This document shows, in pieces, positions 12,596-24,242 of a stretch of DNA of 64,000 nt. This DNA is from Adiantum capillus-veneris (lineage: Eukaryota > Streptophyta > Polypodiopsida > Polypodiales > Pteridaceae), in the NCBI GenBank assembly GCA_014529385.2, contig CM043952.1, forward strand, positions 60,404,119-60,468,118. Reading direction: 5' to 3'. The stretch's first letter is position 1; the number at the start of each line of letters is the position of its first letter. Under the pieces are notes generated by a model, which was not told the DNA's origin, did not search any database, and was given only the letters and a program-made list of their open reading frames with translations. A program made the position numbers and the translations under genes.

Positions 12596-14170
12596 AGCCA
12601 AAGCCAAGTGCAGGACTTGTTCCAGATTTGGTTGGAGACCAGCCAAACACAGATGCCACGGAGCTGTGCAGAGCTTGGGGCAAAGTTAGAGACCAACCAG
12701 TGCTGGTTTTCTTTGATCCAGGAGCCCGTGCAAATTTCATATCACCAAAATTGGCATCAAAGTTGGGCATTCGTGCAGAGGAGATGGGTATGACAGAGGA
12801 AGCAGGTTTGGCATGCCCAGGTCATTCAGAGCCCGTTACTCCCATTTTGGGGAAGCTTCGTCTGCACATTCAGAGCTATGTGGATGCGGAAGAATTTCAT
12901 ATTATGCCACTTGAGGGCTGTGATGTGTTACTGGGTATCCCATGGTGTAAAGGTGCATGCTATGGTGGATACTTACAACAAAAAGATTACCCTTGTACAT
13001 AGAGGAAAGACTCATGTCCTTGATGTAAAGCTTAAAGGCGAGTCTGTTCCAGTTGTTTCTACTTCTGCTATTTCATCTGTAATAAAGAATCATCTTTCTG
13101 CGTACTTGATCTTTGCAAAAGAAGTACCTCAAGTTGTATCTAATTTGTCTACCTTAGATAAAGACAAGTCAACTTTTTTGAGTGGTTTCAGTGATTGTTT
13201 TTCGGACTCTTTGCCAGGAGAGTTACCTCCTGAGAGACCTAAGGATCATACTATAGATCTTGTGCCAGGTTCTAGTCCACCGAATAGACCACCATATAGG
13301 GTTAGTGCAGCCCAGCAGAAAGAGATTATGAGTCAGGTCAATGAGCTTTTAGAGAAGGGGATGATTCAACCCAATTCATCCCCTTTTTGTTCGCTTGTAC
13401 TCTTAGTGCAGAAGAAGGATGGTTCATGGCGCATGTGCATTGACTATCGCGCCTTGAATAAGAATACCATCAAGAACAGATTCCCCATATCGAGGATAGA
13501 TGACATTCTTGATCGGCTTGAGGGAGCGTCATTGTTTACAAGGATAGACCTAAAGAGTGGGTATCATCAGATACGCATTAGGCTAGAAGATGTCCATAAG
13601 ACTGCGTTCAGGACAACATTTGGTCTCTATGAGTTTCTTGTCATGCCATTTGGTCTCACAAATGCTCCTGCGACGTTTAATAGAATGATGGACAGAATTT
13701 TTAGACCACATAGAAACTTCGTGGGTACCTTCTTTGATGACATGATTGTCTATTCCAAGTCTGAAGAGGAGCATAGGGATCACTTGACTGCAGTTTTCAA
13801 TGAGTTACGTAAGAACAGGCTACTCATTAATGCGAAGAAGAGTAAATTCTTTTTGCAAGAAATTCACTTCCTTGGGCACATTGTTTCAGAGAACGTACGC
13901 ATGGATCCCGCTAAAGTGGAAGCAATTAGGTCATGGCCAGACTTGAAGTCCGTACATGACATTCGAAGCTTTCTAGGCTTATGTTCCTACTACAGGAGGT
14001 TCATCCAAAATTTTGCTGAGATTGCTTCTCCACTCCATGCACTACAAGGAAAAGGAGTTACTTTCAAGTGGACAACCAAGGAAATTTTAGCATTCAAACA
14101 CTTGAAAGAGAAGCTGACTTCATATCCGGTAATCATTTTGCCAGATCTTTCAAAACCTTTTGTGGTTTAG
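12596..14170 (+). pseudogene. Element B protease and reverse transcriptase
   Basis: Protease-like 'FFDPGARANFISPKL' (about 12710-12760), then 'GCDVLLGIPW' followed by a small frameshift near 12945. From there 'VDTYNKKITLVHRGKTHV' leads into a long open RT region: '[17 protein letters not shown]', 'FTRIDLKSGYHQIRI', 'FGLTNAPATFNRMMD' and catalytic 'TFFDDMIVYSK' (about 13729-13761). It ends at TAG 14168-14170 after 'SKPFVV', the same codon where A and H have TAG and F has CGG. Apart from that stop the RT looks intact. Confidence 0.9.
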
Positions 14171-16000
14171 TGTGATGCATGTGGCCATAGTCTTGGTGCA
14201 GTTCTAATGCAGAATGGCCGAGTAGTCGCATATGAGAGTAGAATTCTTTTGAAGACTGAAAGGAACTTGCAAGTCTATAAGAAAGAATTGCTGGCAGTAA
14301 TTCATGCTCTCACTAGTTGGAAACACTATCTGCTACGGGCTGATTTAGTTGTCCAAACGGATCATCAAACCTTGCGATATTTTCTCACACACACGAAGTT
14401 GTCTGAGAAGCACATGCGAAGGGCAAATATCTTGTCAATGTTCCATTTTCAGATTGTGCATGTGCAAGGGAAAAAGAATGTGGTGGTTGATCCGTTGTCA
14501 CGAAAGCCCCAAATTTCAGCAGTGTCAATTCCGTACCATTGTGAACTAGACGAAATGAAGACACGGTATGCTGAAGATTCAGATTTTGCAAGGATCTATG
14601 ACCAGCTTGTTGATGGGCAACATCATGAGCACTATATGCTTAAGAATGACTTTCTCATGATGCATGGAAAGTTATACGTTACCAAACAGTTACGGCCCAA
14701 GATTTTGATGGAAAGTCATGCTCCACCTTATGCTGGGCATCGTGGAATTGATGCGACAGTGAAAGGGGTTGAGGCATTCTTCTATTGGCTAGCTTTGCGT
14801 CAAGATGTTGACACATTTGTAAGATCATGCTTAGTATGCCAAAAAGTCAAATTTGACAGACAAAAGCAACTGGGATTGTTGCAGCCATTGCCGATCCCAG
14901 ATAGGCCATGGGAAAGCATAGCAATGGACTTTATCTTTGATCTTCCAAGGACGCAAACAGGCAATGATGGGATTTGGACTATTATTTGTAGGTTCAGTAA
15001 GCAGGCCCATTTCATTCCTGTGAGGAAGAAGATAAAGCCAGAACACATGGTCAAGATATTCATGAGCAATATCTTTAAATACCACGGGATGCCTCAGTCA
15101 ATTGTCAGTGACAAGAATCCACGTGTGACGAGTCTTTTCTGGAAGGCATTGTTTGAGAACATGGGCACTACGCTAAAGTTCTCTTCTTCGTTTCATCCGC
15201 AAACTGATGGACAATCAGAAGAGGCAAATTCTACTGTTTTGGACCTGCTCAAATGTTATGTGTCAAAGCACAAGGCAACCTGGGAACACCATCTTCCATT
15301 GGTTGAATATGCTTACAATAACACTGTGCATACGTCATCAGGTAAGGCACCATTTGAGATAGTGGAAGGAGGAAAGAAAGTCCCGCCCATTTTGCAAACT
15401 AAGGACAAGATTTTTAAGGCAGACAAGTATGTGCAAGATATGGATGAAACATACAGGAAGATAAAGATTGCTCTTGAGAAGACTCGAGCTAAGCAAAAGA
15501 AAGTTGCTGATCGTCACCGTCGTGAACTTGTATTTTCACTTGGTGATTGGGTGCTTTTGCGCTTTGAAAAGACCAGGTTAAGGAAAAGGAAAGGCAAGGA
15601 ACGCTTGTTTCCTAAGCTCAGTATGCGATATTATGGTTCTTTTCAGATTTCAGAAAAGATCAACGATGTAGCTTACAGGTTGAAGCTACCCGAAGGCTGG
15701 GAAATACATAATGCTTTTCATGTCAGCCTTCTAAGACCCTTTGTTGGTGATGTGCCTGAGAATATGCTTGATGAGGAACACCCGGAAGTGGAACAATTGG
15801 ATGAAATCCTTGTTCCTGAACAAATATTGGCACATAAAGAAAGAAAGGTTAGAGGAAAGGTTGCAAGACGCTATTTGGTGAAGTTCAAGAACCATCCATC
15901 GTTGGATGCCAAATGGATCGAAGAGTCTGAATTGGTTGATTCACCTCAACTATTGCAATTGTATCTTGAAGCCTTTCAGATGGAACCCACAATGACTTGA
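14171..16000 (+). CDS. Element B RNase H, integrase and chromodomain segment
   Basis: Open for about 600 codons after the TAG at 14168, ending at TGA 15998-16000. As part of a polyprotein it needs no start codon of its own. RNase H: 'VVAYESRILLKTERNLQ', 'VVQTDHQTLRYFLT'. Integrase zinc region: 'AGHRGIDATVKGVEAF', 'CLVCQKVKFDR'. Catalytic core: 'IAMDFIFDLPRTQTG', 'VSDKNPRVTS', 'HPQTDGQSEEANS'. Then 'MRYYGSFQI' in the GPF position, and a chromodomain near the end ('ARRYLVKFKNHPSLDAKW', 'LYLEAFQ'). This is the only full-length intact integrase-chromodomain of the chromoviruses in the window. Confidence 0.92.
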   Translation, partial: CDACGHSLGAVLMQNGRVVAYESRILLKTERNLQVYKKELLAVIHALTSWKHYLLRADLVVQTDHQTLRYFLTHTKLSEKHMRRANILSMFHFQIVHVQGKKNVVVDPLSRKPQISAVSIPYHCELDEMKTRYAEDSDFARIYDQLVDGQHHEHYMLKNDFLMMHGKLYVTKQLRPKILMESHAPPYAGHRGIDATVKGVEAFFYWLALRQDVDTFVRSCLVCQKVKFDRQKQLGLLQPLPIPDRPWESIAMDFIFDLPRTQTGNDGIWTIICRFSKQAHFIPVRKKIKPEHMVKIFMSNIFKYHGMPQSIVSDKNPRVTSLFWKALFENMGTTLKFSSSFHPQTDGQSEEANSTVLDLLKCYVSKHKATWEHHLPLVEYAYNNTVHTSSGKAPFEIVEGGKKVPPILQTKDKIFKADKYVQDMDETYRKIKIALEKTRAKQKKVADRHRRELVFSLGDWVLLRFEKTRLRKRKGKERLFPKLSMRYYGSFQISEKINDVAYRLKLPEGWEIHNAFHVSLLRPFVGDVPENMLDEEHPEVEQLDEILVPEQILAHKERKVRGKVARRYLVKFKNHPSLDAKWIEESELVDSPQLLQLYLEAFQMEPTMT

Positions 16001-16307
16001 TGTAGCCTTTTCTGGAGCAAGGCAAGAGCATGGTTCATGATGCTCAAGAGAGTAGTTAAGCAATTGTATCTACTCTTTCAATACAGAATTTAGCTAGAGA
16101 AGTTTGTGCTTGAGTACACTAGAAGACTTCTATGTTTGATATATGTGTCGTAGCCAGGTTCGTGGGATTGTTTAATCGTCCAACGCTACATTTCCGGAAC
16201 CATGGATATCTTGGATTCCCATCATAGAATATATGTGGTATAAGGAGCTACTGCATGTATTATTGGCATGCAAGCGAGGTCGCTTGCAATATTTCAAGGG
16301 TGGGGTG
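16001..16307 (+). other. Element B 3' untranslated region and polypurine tract
   Basis: No ORF. Ends in aagggtggggtg next to the 3' LTR, a polypurine tract interrupted by T, suitable for plus-strand priming. Confidence 0.7.
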
Positions 16308-17515
16308 TGTCACCAGGAGGTGTATTTTTCCTATTGCCTTCCGTAAATAAGTACTAGATATTTTTATTTATTTTTATTTTTACTCGTTTTTCTCGGAACC
16401 CTTGAAAAGGTGCAAGTGAACATTGCATGGCCAGTGTGAAACGGCTGCGGCCGAATAGGTTTCTCCCAACGGGAGTCTGGGTCGGTCAGTCTGGGACTGG
16501 TCGGGCCAGTTAGCACTGAATTCTCATGAGTATGGAAGCCTGTGTGCGCCAAATGAAATCTGGGCGACTCGGAAAGTCACTTACAACTTTAAAAGTCAGT
16601 GGGAACTAGAGAATTAACTCAAAAGGGACAAACTGGACACATGGCGGCTCCTGGTGCAGTTTGCTGCTTCCAGTTAAAGAGGGGGCGCCCAATTTGAGAG
16701 AGGAGGCTGATTTTTGAACACAAGTAAGCTACAGTGTGTGTGTGTGTGTGTGTGTGAGTAGAGGGTGCAGGTCTACAGCTTTAATGGAAAGCTTGCCTTC
16801 TCCTCTGTCTCATGTAACGCGATGATTTGCTCTCGTGCATCTCTCTCTCCCTTTTGGCACATATGGTAATGCCCCACTAGTTGGGCTACTCAGATGAACA
16901 TGTACAGTTCTGGGGGTTGATGCGCGTTTGCCAAGGCAAGAGCCTTCTAAACAGGAACCGGATTAGCTAATTGCTAATCCCCCACAGGTACGCACAGTTC
17001 CATCGCGAAAGATTGCGAGTTCGGAGAGTTTTCTCGCGTGTAAACTCGTCCAATTCACAGGGGAAGTGTCCCATTGCGTGCGGGAGCCCTTGGGACACGT
17101 GTAGGCGTGTTCGCTCTGCTAAAAACGATCCGAAACAGCCAATTACAGCCTGCTGTGTTTTTCTGCAGGTTTAGGATTTCGCACCTAAACTACAAGGGAA
17201 CACCGGGGGAGCCTCGTGAGAGCCTTGGGATGCGTGTACAGGCTTTTGGGCACCCGGCAGTGATAAACAGGGAATTACAGCCCGCTGAATTTCTGTGACA
17301 GCTCACCAGAAAGCTTCCAGATAGCGAGGGAATCCGTCCTAGAAAGGTGCTTTTGACCTACAGGGGTTTTTGCGCCGTTATGCTGCCAAAATCAGGTCGA
17401 AAACCTGCATTTTCAGCCCTCGCCAGGTTTGGACAGCTTTGTGAAAGCTTGTGCGGAGTGGTCGGATCGTCTACCTTAATTTGAATAAAGAAATACCGAA
17501 AGGGGCGTCAGTCTT
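16308..17515 (+). repeat. Element B 3' LTR, right end missing
   Basis: Aligns with 9547-10870 from TGTCACCAGG on. Carries a longer TG run (about 16733-16756) than the 5' LTR. The shared ATACCGAAAGGGGC motif is at 17491-17507. Homology stops about 10 bases later, and sequence of A gag begins (cttcagtcacatcatc), so roughly 135 bp of the LTR is deleted. Confidence 0.88.
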
Positions 17516-17657
17516 TGTTCTTCAGTCACATCATCTGGTCTGTCAACCATAATCGCAATTCCCAGTGTCAGGTCTATGATCCCCTGTGTCTTCAAGCCCA
17601 AACTGACCAAGGCTCACCTCTATGGAAAAAAGTGATTTAATCCCGGCGATGGAACCA
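17516..17657 (-). other. Element A gag start, leader and primer binding site
   Basis: The segment of A upstream of B. A gag ATG is at 17550 (minus strand), aligned with H's at 36372. Primer site on the minus strand is TGGTTCCATCGCCGGGATTA (17638-17657), next to the LTR. Compared with H, about 220 bp of gag N-terminal coding sequence between here and 9546 is missing. Confidence 0.85.
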
Positions 17658-18784
17658 TGAAATCGGCCTGTTTAATCCAAAAAGGGCGGTAGACCTTAGA
17701 CATAAACCTTATTTTCTTTCACCCATTTAATTTGTCGCCGACTTTACCTGTACTTTCAAGACACAACAAAGGGGAAAGGGATACAGGGTGCTAGATTGCA
17801 CCTCTATGAGAAGACCAACACCAGATTGGCCCCTAAATACGCGTCCCTTTCGATATTTCTTTATTCTTTAAAAGAGGAAATAAACGTTGTGGTTCCCTGC
17901 AAGCTGCCCCGCACAACCTTGACTGAATTTCAATTGTTCTAGCCCGATTTCGGCAACATAACTATACTAGGACCCTTCACAGTCAGTATTCCCACGCATT
18001 GGATGACTTTCCCGACGCATACGGACACTTTGCAAAACCTGGCGAGAATCTGCAACACGCTGAATTCTTTGTTTTCTGCCCCCAAACCTCCTGGGGGTAT
18101 TAGGGTCCGTTTAGGGTCAAAACCCTAAACCTGCAAAAATACACAGCAGGCTGTAATTCATTGTTTCGGGCTCCGTTTTGCATGCCGGTCGCATCCGTAG
18201 CAAGTCCTCGAGCTCCCGCACTTGTAGGGCTACTTGCCCTTTGAATCGGACGAGATTTCGCACATGAAACCTCTCCGAATCACCTATACCTGCGGGGGAT
18301 TAGCCGCTAGCTAATCCAATACCTGTGCAAGAGGCTCTTGCCTCAGCAATCGCGCATGAACCCACACAACTGTACATTGGTCAATTGCAAAGCCCACTAG
18401 AGGGGCATAACATACTGCCATAAGGGGGAGAGAGAGCAGTGCGTAGCGTGCAGAGCATCACTCCTCACACCGCACTGTACATAAGAGGGAAAGGAAGCAC
18501 TCCATAGCTCTTAACCTGTGACAAAAGCTTGAAAATGAGCCTCCTCCTCTAAAATCAGCGCCACTTCTTCCTGCATGAGGAAAGTGCACAGAAATGTACC
18601 ACTTGGCACATTTACAAGCCATTTCCCATTTCGGGGTTGCCGCCTAAAAATCTCCCGACCGGTTGCCCAGCTGACTTCACGGCAGAGTAATAAAATGTTC
18701 CCCTTGTCATTCCGGAGGTAATGACGCGAACACATTTTCAGGTCCCAAAATAGCAGTTCCCTAAATTTTAGGAGACGCTGCCAT
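17658..18784 (-). repeat. Element A 5' LTR, part proximal to the primer site
   Basis: Homologous to 2494-3650 of the 3' LTR and to 36481-37650 of H. It has a deletion of roughly 50 bp near 18080 relative to both. It is interrupted at 18785 by copia C, and the LTR resumes at 24008 after a loss of about 70 bp. Confidence 0.88.
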
Positions 18785-19040
18785 TGTTGGGTTAAAGGCC
18801 TAAATAACCCCTTTTTGTACATTTTTATACTTTGTCCACGTTCAATATGAACCTGGACACATTTTTTAAAGGTCACTTATAATAAAAGTGGGAAAACCCA
18901 AAACTCACTTATTGAGTTTTCCCCCAAAAACGTGAGCACTCTCTCTCTCCCTTCTGCAGCACAGTGCCTCCACTTCAAGCCTCAAGGCCTGCACATCTTC
19001 GCGTACTCTATCACTTGCACACACCGCCGCGCGCTCATCA
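18785..19040 (+). repeat. Element C 5' LTR
   Basis: 256 bp from TGTTGGGTTAAAGG to ...GCGCTCATCA. Short for a copia LTR. The 3' copy at 23748 matches apart from small indels, such as an extra ttcgttctgctagcg stretch in the 3' copy near 23912. Confidence 0.9.
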
Positions 19041-19042
19041 AC

Positions 19043-19055
19043 TGGTATCAGAGCC
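19043..19055 (+). other. Element C primer binding site
   Basis: tggtatcagagcc, two bases after the LTR: complementary to the 3' end of initiator tRNA-Met, the usual primer of plant copia elements. Confidence 0.92.
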
Positions 19056-19565
19056 AGATTAGGGTTTCACAAGCTTTACGCAGGTGGTTGGACAGCAAGC
19101 AAAAGGCTTCTCACACGTCAAATTTCCGCTTTCATCGCGAAGCCCCTTGCTTCTGGTGTCACCTAGGGCGATTAGGGTTCCCAAAACAGCCTAAAACAGG
19201 CTGAAATTAGATCAAAACAGGTAAAAACCCAAAAATTACAAGTCAAAACAGGTATAAACCAAAAAATTACAATTCTAAATCGATTCCCGTGAATGCCCCT
19301 TGCTTTTCCCACTCAAAACAGGTCCATTTGATGCAAATTGATGCCGCCAAATTGTAAATTTGCAGAAAATTCAGAATTGGACTGTTTTTATGTACACAAA
19401 TTGAGGTTTATGTACGTCTTTTGTGGGTTTATGCAAGTACGCATTGGGGATACTTGTCCATTGCTGAAATTTTCAGCACATTGTATGGAACGTGCGGTAC
19501 ATTGTGATCACTGGAAATTTTCAGATTTTGTGTAGACACTTTCTGCTGCATTTTTATCCGTGCAA

Positions 19566-20250
19566 ATGGCCTCTACTTCCTCGTCGTCTGATGCCAAGAG
19601 TTTGATGGAAATCAAGTGATTTGGCGGTACAGGTTTCGACCTATGGCAGGATAGGATACAAGGGATTTTGTTCCTCAAGGATTGTGAGGACTCCCTTTTG
19701 GCTGTAAAGCCTAAGGATATGCCGGATGAGGATTGGGCCAAGCTCAACAAGAGGGCAAAGATCAAAATGGCTGTGACCGATGACATTCTGGTGGACTTAA
19801 AGAGCTTGGACAGTGCACATGCAATTTGGCATAAGTTGAAGGCCACTTATGAGAATGTCACCCCTGTGAATCAGGTGCATTTGATGCGCAAACTCGTGAA
19901 CATGATGCTTGACGAAGCCAAGTCGGCTTCTAAGCACTTAAGTGCTTTCACCAGTGTTATGAGTGTTATGAGTCAGCTACAAGATACTGGGCTTCAACCT
20001 TTTGATGACAAGTTGAAAGCCATATTTTTGTTGATGACTTTGCCAGACTCTTGGGAAACGCTTGTGGTTTCTTTGAGTGATAGCCCCAACCTCACATATG
20101 ATGGAGTGCGAGGCTCCATCTTAAATAAGGAAATTAGACGCAAGTCTAGTGGTGGGGAAGGTGGCAGTTCTGCTTACAATGCGAGAGGCAGAAGTCAAAA
20201 GCAAAATACAGGTACCAAGACTCAAAACAGAAGCAAAGGGATAAGGTTGT
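19566..20250 (+). pseudogene. Element C gag, broken
   Basis: ATG at 19566 gives 'MASTSSSSDAKSLMEIK' then TGA at 19617. The frame continues open with 'FGGTGFDLWQDRIQ', 'DSAHAIWHKLKATYENVT' and 'MLDEAKSASKHLSAF', typical of the UBN2-type gag of plant copia elements. It ends at a frameshift near 20250, just before the zinc knuckle. Gag would form the particle. Confidence 0.85.
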
Positions 20251-23200
20251 GACTCGTTATCAGTGTGGCAGAAAAGGCCATAAGAAGCCAGATTGCAGGT
20301 ATTTCAAGAAAGAGCAGGAAAGAAAGAAGGAATCACAGGAGAAGAAGAAGACAGAGGACAAGAAAGGGGAAAAATCAGCAGGTACCTCCTCCAAGGATTC
20401 GGAGACTGTCAATGTATCCTCTAGTGTGGTTATCACAGAGTTATCCGACAGTGAAGAGATCTTGGTTGCAGCTTCATGCCCCTCAGATTTTGTTGTAGCA
20501 AATGCAGAAGACATGCTTGTCTCACGTAGAGATGTCATTGATGCATTGCTAAGTGCAAATGATGGCCTTACACAGTCTTGGATAGTAGACTCGGGTGCCT
20601 CATTTCATGTGACTCCATCTGTGGAGTGTTTTGCTTCTTATCATGCACGCAAGTATGGCAAGGTTTACCTTGGGGATAACCATACTTGTGACATTGAAGG
20701 AATGGGCACTGTGTGCTTGGCATTAAACAATGGCCAAGAGTTTATGCTTAAAGATGTCAGGTATGTACCAGGCGTCAAGAAGAGTCTATTGTCTGTTGGC
20801 CAGACGGATGCACAGGGTTATACAACCATTTTTACTGGGGGTTCATGGAAGTTGCTTAAGGGATCAATGCTCATTGTCAAGGGATGCAAGAGTGATACAT
20901 TGTACTATTTACATGGCAAAGCTTTGCCTGGCAAGTTTCTTGCAATGGCTAAAGTTGCTTCTCATTTGGAGTTGTGGCACAAAAGACTTGGCCATATGAG
21001 CCAGAAGGGACTTGATGTGCTCTCCTCTTTGACTTAGTTAGATTTCTGTAATGACTGTTTGTATGGTAAACAAAAGAAGTCTTCTTATTATTATGGTGTC
21101 TCGTGCAAAGCTAATGCTCTTGATTTAATTCACTCCGATGTATGCACAATGCCTATTAAGTCTTTTGGTGGTGCATTATACTTTGTTACATTCATTGATG
21201 ATTGCACTAGGAAAGGCTGGGCATATCTGTTAAAGAATAAGAGTGAGACATTTAATGCATTTAAGAGGTTTCATGCTTTTGTGACCACGCAAAAGGGTAG
21301 TAAGCTTAAATGTTTGAGATCTGACAATGGGGGGGAGTACACGTTTGCTGAATTTCAGCGTTATTGCGAAGAATATGGGATTAAAAGGGAGTTGAAAGCC
21401 CCTTATAATCCATCTTCTAATGGTGTGGCTGAGAGGTATAACCGTACTTTATGTGAGAGAGTGCGTCGCATGTTGTCCATGGCTAATCTCCCTCATGGGT
21501 TTTGGGGAGAGGCTTTGAAAACTGCAGTTCATGTATGCAATCGCTCTCCTAACAGTGCGCTGAAAAATGACATTCCAGAGGAGGTTTGATCTGGCAAACC
21601 TGCCTCTTATGATCATTTGAGAGTGTTTGGCTGCGAGGCTTTTGTCCATGTTCGTAATGACTTGAGGACAAAGCTAGATGCCAAGTCCATCCAAGGACTC
21701 TTCCTAGGTTATGGGGAAGAGGGTGAAATGGGCTACAGGATATGGTTGCCTCAGTTTAAGAGGGTAGCCGAGATGCAGTGTTCAATGAGGCTAAATTGCT
21801 GAAAAATGCTACATCTTCTGAAATTGACAAGAAATCGGTCAAATTTCAGTCTCTCTTGCCACCTATTGATGTTGAAAAAGAGCCTCAGGATGCATTACCG
21901 CAAGCTGAAATTGATAATCAGCCGGTTAACCTTGAGCCAGAAGAGGTAGGACATGATTTAGATGCTCCAAATGAGGATGGACAGCAACCTGTCATGGCTG
22001 AAAATGATTTTCAGCAGCATGAGCATGCTGAAAATGAGTTGCCTCCTGGTGTAGAACCTGTGCCTGAGAATGTAGATCATTGGGTACGCAGGTCTACTCG
22101 TATCAGAAGGTTGATACAGCGCTTTGAGCCCTCTTTGCATCATGTTATGTTGACAGATGAGGGAGAGACTCTTACGTATAAAGAGGCAAAGACATGTGAG
22201 TCAAGCAATAAGTGAGAGCTTGCAATGCAAGAGGAAATGAAATCCTTGTATGCAAATGATACTTGGGATCTTGTGCCATTGCCTAAAGAAAGAAAGGCTC
22301 TTCCTAACAAATGGGTATACAAGATTAAGATTGTGGATTAAAAACCCAAGTACAAGGCAAGATTGGTTGCAAAAGGATATGCACAGAAAGAAGGAATTGA
22401 TTTTCAAGAAATCTTTTCTCCCGTTGTAAAGCTTACAACTTTACATGTCCTTTTTGCTCTCATTGCGATGCTTGATTTGGAATTGAATCAAATGGATGTA
22501 AAGACAGCGTTTTTGCATGGTGACATTGAAGAGGACATATACATGAAACAACCTGAAGGTTTTGTAGTTCCTACACATGAGGAACTTGTATGCAAACTGA
22601 AAAGGGCTCTATATGGTTGGAGACAATCATCACGGCAGTGGTATAAGAAGTTTGACACTTTTATGCTGTCTCAAGGCTTTAAACGCAGCCATGCAGATCA
22701 TTGTTTGTATACGAAAAGGGATGAAGATGGTAGTCCCATCATACTTGTTCTCTATGTTGATGACATGCTGCTTGCCGGGAAACATAAGACTAGTCTTGAT
22801 GCTCTGAAACGTAAGCTAAATTCAACATTTCCTATGAAGGATTTGGGTGATGCAGAGCATATTTTGGGCATGCGTATTAAAAGAGATAGAAAGCTGAAAT
22901 TTCTGTTTTTATCTCAAGAAAGGTACATTGCAAAAGTACTTGATAGGTTTAATATGGCTGATGCTAAGCCTCTTGGAGTACCTTTACCTCCATACACTAA
23001 GCTTAGCAAAGCAAATTGCCCAAAGGATGAGGTAACATTGAAAGCAATGAAGGGAATCCCTTATGCATCAGCTTGTGGTTCTCTTATGTATGCTATGGTT
23101 GCCACTCGTCCCGACATTGCTTATGCAGTGGGAGTTGTTAGTCGATACATGTCGAATCCTAGCAAAGCGCATTAGGAAGCTGTCAAATGCATTCTGAGAT

Positions 23201-23712
23201 ATTTGAAAGGTACACAATCAAAGTGTATCTATTATGGCAAAAGTGACTTAAAGTTGCAGGGATATTGTGATGCAGACATAGCAGGTGACATGGATACCAG
23301 GAAATCTACCAGTGGATATGTATTTGCCATTGCTGGTGGTGCAGTCTCTTGGTGTTCTAGGTTACAGAAAATTGTGGCATTGAGTACTACGGAGGTTGAA
23401 TATATTTCAGCCACAGAGGCTTCAAAAGAGGCCATTTGGTTTGGCAGACTTGCAAAAGAAGTTGGCATGCCTACTCATACACCCGGTTTGGGTTGTGATA
23501 GCCAGAGTGCTGTCTATTTAGCCAAAAATGCCATGTTTCATGCGCGTACCAAACACATAGATGCGCGGTACCACTTCATACGACAGGTATTGGAGGATAG
23601 TCTAGTTAGCTTAACTAAGATCCATACACAGGATAACCCTGCAGATGTTCTCACCAAGAGTCTTGCTAAGGCTCAACATGAGCATTGCATACAGCTTGTG
23701 GGAGTTGGTTAA
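20249..23712 (+). pseudogene. Element C pol: protease, integrase, RT, RNase H
   Basis: Begins at the zinc knuckle 'RYQCGRKGHKKPDC', where the first Cys is Arg (CGT). Then protease 'WIVDSGASFHVTP' (about 20578), 'LWHKRLGHMS' (integrase zinc region), integrase core 'DLIHSDVC', 'LRSDNGGEYTF', 'NGVAERYNRTL', RT with 'KARLVAKGYAQKEGIDF', 'MDVKTAFLHGD' and 'LYVDDMLLAG' (about 22752), and RNase H 'GYCDADIAGDMDTRKSTSG' and 'ALSTTEVEY'. In-frame stops are near 21036, 21587, 22213, 22339 and 23173, with a frameshift near 21770. RT is 'YVDD', unlike the FFDD of the chromoviruses here. Confidence 0.9.
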
Positions 23713-23747
23713 CTTAAAGGCGTCATTTATGCCTTTAAGTGGGAGGT

Positions 23748-24007
23748 TGTTGGGTTAAAGGCCTAAATAACCCCTTTTTGTACATTTTTATACTTTATCC
23801 AATATTGAACCTGGACACATTTTTTAAAGATCACTTATAATAAAAGTGGGAAAACCCAAAACTCACTTATTGAGTTTTCCCGAAAAACGTGAGCGCTCTC
23901 TCTCTCCCTCTTCGTTCTGCTAGCGCTTCCCTTCTGCAGCACAGTGCCTCCGCTTCAAGCCTCAAGGCCTCCACATCTTCGCGTGCTCTATCACTTGCAC
24001 ACACCGC
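23748..24007 (+). repeat. Element C 3' LTR, right end truncated
   Basis: Preceded by polypurine aagtgggaggt. Matches 18785-19027 and then stops at acaccgc, where A's LTR resumes with gtagcaaagg. The final cgcgcgctcatca of the 5' copy is missing. Confidence 0.88.
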
Positions 24008-24242
24008 GTAGCAAAGGATTCCACTTTAGCTAGTCAATGACCCCACTTTGGCTAACCGTAGTCCTTGTCCAACCTTAGTGCTCTCTTGCCCTCAGGCCTG
24101 GACTCCCTCTGAACAGTTCCACACTAGCTATGCAATGCAGGGCAGTTAGATTTCCCAAGGGGTGTTTCCAAAAAGTGAAAATAAATAAATAATAAGAAAG
24201 AAATCAACAAAAAGGATAGATAGTAGTCACACGTTGGTGACA
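24008..24242 (-). repeat. Element A 5' LTR, distal end
   Basis: Matches H at about 37726-37956 and the A 3' LTR at about 3740-3954. Ends CA at 24242, followed by gctgc, the probable mutated partner of gctcc before 2494. Confidence 0.88.

Larger units (their letters stand above)
9547..17515 (+). mobile_element. Element B: chromovirus nested in A's gag, opposite orientation
   Basis: Plus-strand Ty3 element: 5' LTR 9547-10870, primer site 10871, gag from 10956, pol to 16000, polypurine tract before 16308, 3' LTR 16308-17515. It sits in A's gag. The left junction (tgcggtatg, then TGTCACC) is clean against H. At the right junction the last roughly 135 bp of the 3' LTR and about 220 bp of A gag are gone, so no target duplication survives. 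The two LTRs differ by several percent by eye, including an expanded TG repeat near 16735, so B is not recent. Coding lesions are listed under its genes. Confidence 0.9.
18785..24007 (+). mobile_element. Element C: Ty1/copia retrotransposon inside A's 5' LTR
   Basis: Plus-strand copia element: LTR 18785-19040, primer site 19043, gag, pol, LTR 23748-24007. Domain order protease, integrase, RT, RNase H is diagnostic of Ty1/copia. It lies in A's 5' LTR after ctgccat. The right junction is damaged: the last about 13 bp of its LTR and about 70 bp of A's LTR (present in H at about 37645-37725) are absent, so no target duplication is visible. It has several stops and frameshifts and is non-functional. 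Confidence 0.9.
2494..24242 (-). mobile_element. Element A: chromovirus-type Ty3 retrotransposon with nested insertions
   Basis: A complete but dead Ty3 element read right to left: 5' LTR (17658-18784 plus 24008-24242), primer binding site, gag, protease, RT, RNase H, integrase, chromodomain, polypurine tract and 3' LTR (2494-3954). Three later insertions lie inside it: a solo copia LTR at 5960-6186, chromovirus B at 9547-17515 and copia C at 18785-24007. The flanking pentamers are gctcc before 2494 and gctgc after 24242, a target duplication with one mismatch. The left flank is LINE ORF2 and the right flank LINE ORF1, so A landed between the two LINE ORFs. It is the same family as H (31717-37956). 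Confidence 0.88.
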